The notes beneath the pieces are model-generated. The model had not been told where the DNA came from and ran no database searches. It was given only the letters and a program-made list of their open reading frames with translations. A stretch of DNA of 9,978 bases. It comes from Verrucomicrobiota bacterium (lineage in GTDB: Bacteria > Verrucomicrobiota > Verrucomicrobiia > Verrucomicrobiales > DEV007). The DNA lies in NCBI GenBank assembly GCA_020629815.1, contig JAHDCN010000046.1:3823-13800 (forward strand), written 5' to 3'. Made by a program: the position numbers and the translations under genes. The stretch's first letter is position 1; each line of letters opens with the position of its first letter. Positions 7,058-9,978 of the stretch are shown piece after piece.

Positions 7058-8470
7058 ATGAATCCGTACGAACGCTCAGCTGAAACTATTGAAGAACCGC
7101 CACGGACATTTTCCGGTATGTTAAAATACCTGGGACCGGGTTTGATTCTCTCTGCCTCCATTGTGGGTTCCGGTGAGTTGATTGCCACCACAGCGCTGGG
7201 CGCCAAGGCAGGGTTTGTTGCCCTTTGGGTGATCATTGTTAGCTGCCTGGTGAAGGTGATGGTCCAGATCGAATACGGACGTCATGCGATTCACTCCGGA
7301 GAATCCACGTTTCAGGCCTTCAATAAATTTCCCGGGCCACATTTCGGCAAAGGCAACTGGTCGGTATGGACATGGCTTCTGTTGATGACAATCAAGCCAC
7401 TGCAAGTAGGTGGAATCATTGGTGGAGTCGGACTGGCTCTGAATATTCTGGTGCCTTCCGTTCCTGTTTGGCTTTGGGTGGTAGTGGTGGCGCCGATTGT
7501 GTCCCTGCTGATTTTTAACGGGATGTATTCTCTGATCGAACGCCTTTCGATCGGGATGCTGGGGCTTTTTACCCTTTTCACTTTGGCCTGCCTGATTGGA
7601 ATTCAATCAACCGACTTCGCGATCACTTTTCCTGATTTCGCCAGCGGCTTCCGAATTTTTGATAAATTGCCTCCTGAAGTAGTTGCGGTCGCAATTGCAG
7701 CATTTGGAATCACCGGCGTCGGTGGCGACGAAATCATGATGTACAATTACTGGCTCCTCGAAAAAGGCTATGCGGCAAAGACGGGGCCGTTCGAAGACTC
7801 AGAGGCCTGGCACAAGCGGGCCAAGGGATGGATGAAAGTCATGTATTGGGATGCGTTCTTAGCCATGGTGGTCTACACGCTGATGACCGTCGCCTTTTAC
7901 CTCCTGGGCGCTGCCATTCTTCACCGTCAGAGCCTCATGCCGGAAGGTATGGAGACGATTACCATCCTTTCGCGGATGTATACGGACTCCGTTGGCGCTT
8001 GGGCCGGGCCTGTTTTCACCATCGGTGCCGTTTTTGTGCTGTTTTCCACCCTGTTCAGTGCGCTGGCTGGTTGGACCCGATTGTTCTCAGACGCGTTTGG
8101 GGCTTGTGGGTTCATCGACTTTTCCAACGAAAAGAGTCGCAAGAAGACGATCGCAGCGTTGGCGTGGTTTTTCCCGATTCTCTGGGCTGTGCTTTTCTTC
8201 TTTTTTAAAGAACCCGTTCTGATGGTTCTGATCGGCGGCGCGATTACTTCCGTGATTTTACTGCTGGTGATCGTTGGCGCCATCCAGTTTCGCTTCAAAC
8301 GCCTTCCCGAGAAACTGAAGCCGGGCAAACTTTATGACGTGGCTCTATTGGTGAGCATTCTCGCGATTTTGGCATTGGCCGTACTCGCGGTGAAAGGTGC
8401 TGTCTCAAAATACCAGGAGAAAACTGAGGTGAGTCAGGCAATGATCGAGACCGTTAGGCTTTCTGAATAA
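7058..8470 (+). CDS. Nramp-like transporter with non-canonical metal site
   Basis: A 470-residue inner-membrane protein with about eleven hydrophobic segments and the LeuT-fold arrangement of the Nramp (COG1914) family. The opening YLGPGLILSASIVGSGELIATT (written here as its start at 24 through 45) corresponds to the first Nramp helix. Where classical Mn/Fe transporters have DPGN, this protein has GSGE at 37-40. The sixth-helix region reads GITGVGGDEIMMYNYWL from 217 instead of the usual MPH motif. The metal-coordinating residues are therefore replaced, and acidic E40, D224 and E225 are nearby candidates. Similar sequences are annotated as 'Nramp family divalent metal transporter' in PVC bacteria without proven substrates. 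ATG at 7058 is preferred. TTG at 7046 would add four residues, and ATG at 7118 would start at the conserved region. No Shine-Dalgarno sequence is visible. Confidence 0.85.
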   Translation: MNPYERSAETIEEPPRTFSGMLKYLGPGLILSASIVGSGELIATTALGAKAGFVALWVIIVSCLVKVMVQIEYGRHAIHSGESTFQAFNKFPGPHFGKGNWSVWTWLLLMTIKPLQVGGIIGGVGLALNILVPSVPVWLWVVVVAPIVSLLIFNGMYSLIERLSIGMLGLFTLFTLACLIGIQSTDFAITFPDFASGFRIFDKLPPEVVAVAIAAFGITGVGGDEIMMYNYWLLEKGYAAKTGPFEDSEAWHKRAKGWMKVMYWDAFLAMVVYTLMTVAFYLLGAAILHRQSLMPEGMETITILSRMYTDSVGAWAGPVFTIGAVFVLFSTLFSALAGWTRLFSDAFGACGFIDFSNEKSRKKTIAALAWFFPILWAVLFFFFKEPVLMVLIGGAITSVILLLVIVGAIQFRFKRLPEKLKPGKLYDVALLVSILAILALAVLAVKGAVSKYQEKTEVSQAMIETVRLSE

Positions 8471-8565
8471 TCGGGAAATTAACGTTATTGACAGATTCCA
8501 ACTTTTCGCTTCCACTCTAACTCACTCTCCCCAATTGAGTAAGCAAACATTAAACTAAATTACAC

Positions 8566-8988
8566 ATGTTAAAAGAATTCAAAGAATTCGCATTTAAAGG
8601 AAACGTCGTCGACATGGCCGTCGGCATTATCATCGGTGGAGCGTTTGGAACGGTGGTAAAGTCAATGGTAGACGATATTATGATGCCTCTTATCGGCATG
8701 ATTACCGGTGGTATCGACTTCAGTGAGCGATACACCCTTCTCAATGCAGCTGAAGGAGCCACTTACGAAACTGCAGACGCAGCTCGTGAGGCCGGTGTTG
8801 CTGTGATGACCTGGGGTAACTTTATTACCGCATTCATCAGCTTCATCTTCCTGGCACTCGCAGTGTTCATCGTGATCAAGAAGGTGCTTGAGGGAATGAA
8901 AAAGGAGGAAGAGGAACCAGAAGAGGATCCAGGACCATCCGAGATCGATCTTCTTACCGAGATCCGCGACTCTCTCGCAAACAAGTAA
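8566..8988 (+). CDS. mscL: Large-conductance mechanosensitive channel MscL
   Basis: A protein of 140 residues, the usual MscL length. It forms a homopentameric inner-membrane pore that opens under high membrane tension and releases solutes on hypo-osmotic shock. It starts with the amphipathic N-terminal helix (MLKEFKEFAFKGNVVDMAVG), followed by the pore-lining first membrane helix (about 14-45, with the small-residue stretch AVGIIIGGAFG and then MMPLIG). A periplasmic loop lies at about 46-83, a second membrane helix at about 84-106 (WGNFITAFISFIFLALAVFIVIK) and an acidic linker (KKEEEEPEEDPGPSE) leads to the terminal bundle helix LLTEIRDSL. It lies 95 bp after the transporter gene with no terminator between, so readthrough is possible. 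A perfect TTGACA at 8488 lacks a good -10. No Shine-Dalgarno sequence precedes the ATG. Confidence 0.97.
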   Translation: MLKEFKEFAFKGNVVDMAVGIIIGGAFGTVVKSMVDDIMMPLIGMITGGIDFSERYTLLNAAEGATYETADAAREAGVAVMTWGNFITAFISFIFLALAVFIVIKKVLEGMKKEEEEPEEDPGPSEIDLLTEIRDSLANK

Positions 8989-9025
8989 TTTGCAATTCTG
9001 ATTCGCAAAAACGTGAAAAAGAATA

Positions 9026-9053
9026 TCGACAACCGGGCAGATTATCTTATAAT
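9026..9053 (+). promoter_or_regulatory. Sigma70-type promoter in the mscL-thiG gap
   Basis: TCGACA at 9026-9031 (5 of 6 matches to the -35 consensus), a 16-bp spacer and a perfect TATAAT at 9048-9053 predict a transcript start near 9060. The -10 box lies inside a perfect inverted repeat, GATTAT-CTT-ATAATC (9040-9054), which could be an operator or mean that the TATAAT is a by-product of an AT-rich hairpin. Transcription from here would run through three hairpins to the terminator at 9135-9176 and, with readthrough, into thiG. Confidence 0.55.
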
Positions 9054-9059
9054 CCCTTG

Positions 9060-9176
9060 AGTTTTGGGCGAAAGCCCAAAGTTTCATTGCTTGGTTGTTG
9101 TTGTGAGCGGTTGAAATATACCGATACACACTTGAAAAGCCTCTCCGATGATCGACTGATTGCGGAGAGGTTTTTT
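9060..9176 (+). ncRNA. Candidate small RNA or thiG attenuator leader (~117 nt)
   Basis: The stretch between the predicted start of the 9026-9053 promoter and the terminator has no plausible gene but clear structure. Hairpin 1 (9063-9080) is TTTGGGC-GAAA-GCCCAAA, a 7-bp stem capped by a GNRA tetraloop. Hairpin 2 (9102-9130) pairs TGTG with CACA and CGGT (9108-9111) with ACCG (9120-9123). The third is the terminator stem. A promoter and terminator about 117 nt apart describe a stand-alone small RNA. Because thiG starts only about 20 bp past the terminator, the unit could instead be an attenuating leader. I see no TPP riboswitch core (CUGAGA or the CUGAUC-type element) and no obvious antiterminator pairing. 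The simplest alternative is that the terminator merely ends mscL transcription. Confidence 0.4.
9135..9176 (+). terminator. Strong intrinsic terminator before thiG
   Basis: A perfect 8-bp GC-rich stem (CCTCTCCG at 9140-9147, CGGAGAGG at 9163-9170) with a 15-nt loop is followed directly by TTTTTT at 9171-9176 and then ATTTTT. A-rich bases at 9135-9138 can pair with the T run and extend the stem, so it may act partly in the other direction. It ends about 20 bp before the thiG ATG, unusually close for a gene that must still be transcribed. Confidence 0.88.
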
Positions 9177-9196
9177 ATTTTTATCAATCCAGTCCA

Positions 9197-9978
9197 ATGC
9201 CAGATCCCCTGAACATTGCAGATCGCTCTTTCCAGTCCCGACTGATGTTGGGAACAGGCAAGTTCTCCTCAAATGAAGTAATGCGCGATGCTCTCGCCGC
9301 ATCAGGAACGGAGATTGTGACAGTTGCGCTTCGCAGGGCGGATTTGTCCGGAGAAAACGATCCATACGCGAACATTCTTCAGTTCATCGACTCGGAAAAG
9401 TATTTGCTTCTGCCGAACACTTCCGGAGCAATGAATGCCGACGAAGCCGTCCGCCTCGCTCGTTTGGCTGTTTCCGCCGGGCTTCCGAAATGGGTGAAGC
9501 TCGAGATACATCCCGACCCGACCTATTTACTGCCGGATCCGATTGAGACATTGGCAGCCGCCGAGATTCTCGTGAAAGAGGGCTTCACTGTGTTGCCCTA
9601 CATCAATGCTGACCCTGTCCTGGCAAAACGGCTTCAGGATGTGGGAACGGCTACGGTCATGCCGCTTGGGGCGCCAATTGGGTCAAACCAGGGAATCGAA
9701 ACCCGGAAACAGATCGAGATCATTATCAATCAAGCTACGGTGCCGGTTGTGATCGATGCGGGCCTCGGTGTGCCAAGCCATGCTGCAGCTGCGTTAGAAA
9801 TGGGAGCAGACGCAGTTCTGGTGAATACCGCCATTGCAATCGCCTACGATCCAGTTCAGACCGCACATGCATTTAAACTTGGAGTCGAAGCCGGGCGGAT
9901 CGCTTTCGAAAGCGGGATACCTGAGGTTCAAAACGCTGCCTCGGCCTCAAGTCCGCTTACCGGCTTTCTCAACGAATA
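9197..9978 (+). CDS. thiG: Thiazole synthase ThiG (C-terminal end beyond the window)
   Basis: The visible 260 codons are nearly the whole enzyme, as the family is usually about 255-270 residues; no stop is reached at the window edge. ThiG is a cytoplasmic TIM-barrel enzyme that builds the thiazole phosphate moiety of thiamin from deoxyxylulose 5-phosphate, ThiS thiocarboxylate and dehydroglycine. Landmarks are MLGTGKF at 17-23, VTVALRR at 41-47, LLPNTSGAM at 71-79, the Schiff-base lysine K101 in [23 protein letters not shown] at 154-167, [14 protein letters not shown] at 184-197 and [10 protein letters not shown] at 205-214. ATG at 9197 gives the expected N-terminus ([20 protein letters not shown]) but has no Shine-Dalgarno sequence. 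The neighbour upstream is unrelated mscL; other thi genes, if clustered, must lie downstream. Expression must pass the terminator at 9135-9176 or start from a promoter overlapping it. Confidence 0.97.
   Translation, partial: MPDPLNIADRSFQSRLMLGTGKFSSNEVMRDALAASGTEIVTVALRRADLSGENDPYANILQFIDSEKYLLLPNTSGAMNADEAVRLARLAVSAGLPKWVKLEIHPDPTYLLPDPIETLAAAEILVKEGFTVLPYINADPVLAKRLQDVGTATVMPLGAPIGSNQGIETRKQIEIIINQATVPVVIDAGLGVPSHAAAALEMGADAVLVNTAIAIAYDPVQTAHAFKLGVEAGRIAFESGIPEVQNAASASSPLTGFLNE

Noticed and set aside
8042..8056. Further CCCTGTT matches inside the transporter gene and in the DUF1549/DUF1553 gene (about 3393).
   Set aside because: Only 7-8 bp are shared and the 22-bp phase and flanks are missing, so they look like chance matches in coding sequence.
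8488..8521. mscL promoter built on the perfect TTGACA at 8488-8493.
   Set aside because: At spacings of 15-19 bp the sequence is pyrimidine-rich with no -10-like hexamer; the nearest candidate, TCTAAC, is 22 bp away.
9160..9187. Alternative thiG promoter overlapping the terminator (TTGCGG, 16 bp, TATCAA).
   Set aside because: Both boxes match poorly and the start would be only a few bases before the ATG. Not excluded as a leaderless start, but too weak to annotate.
8989..9196. TPP riboswitch before thiG.
   Set aside because: The conserved TPP core elements are not present in this gap; only unrelated hairpins and a terminator are seen.

Overview
The window looks like chromosomal DNA of a Verrucomicrobiota-like bacterium of the PVC group. 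The best clues are a DUF1549/DUF1553 protein (PSCyt2/PSD1, the 'planctomycete cytochrome' families), a DUF1501 protein and an arylsulfatase-type sulfatase in tandem. This trio is typical of Planctomycetota and Verrucomicrobiota. Base composition is mid-range by eye. An Opitutae-type verrucomicrobium is my guess, but the sequence alone does not settle the class. No phage, transposon, CRISPR, tRNA or rRNA was seen.

Layout. Bases 1-2521 are read leftward in the order tlyA (rRNA 2'-O-methyltransferase), nadK (NAD kinase), then a secreted protein of unknown function that runs off the left edge. tlyA and nadK overlap or abut. From about 2574 everything is read rightward. First comes a three-gene run: a membrane-anchored DUF1549/DUF1553 protein, a Tat-exported DUF1501 protein (ATGA overlap) and a secreted sulfatase, closed by an intrinsic terminator at 6948-6973. 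Next is a short intergenic region with 22-bp-spaced direct repeats and two hairpins, leading into an Nramp-like transporter that lacks the classical DPGN motif. mscL (mechanosensitive channel) follows. A 208-bp gap then holds a good sigma70-type promoter, hairpins and a strong terminator, ahead of thiG (thiazole synthase), which runs off the right edge.

Functionally, the exported trio probably forms one module acting on sulfated substrates outside the cytoplasm. The other genes are housekeeping or transport functions: NADP supply, rRNA methylation, metal-type transport, osmotic safety valve and thiamin synthesis.

The least explained parts are two non-coding stretches. One is the repeat/palindrome array abutting the Nramp-like gene (6986-7054). 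The other is the promoter, hairpin and terminator unit before thiG (9026-9176), which could be a small RNA or an attenuating leader. Nearly all genes here lack a recognisable Shine-Dalgarno sequence.
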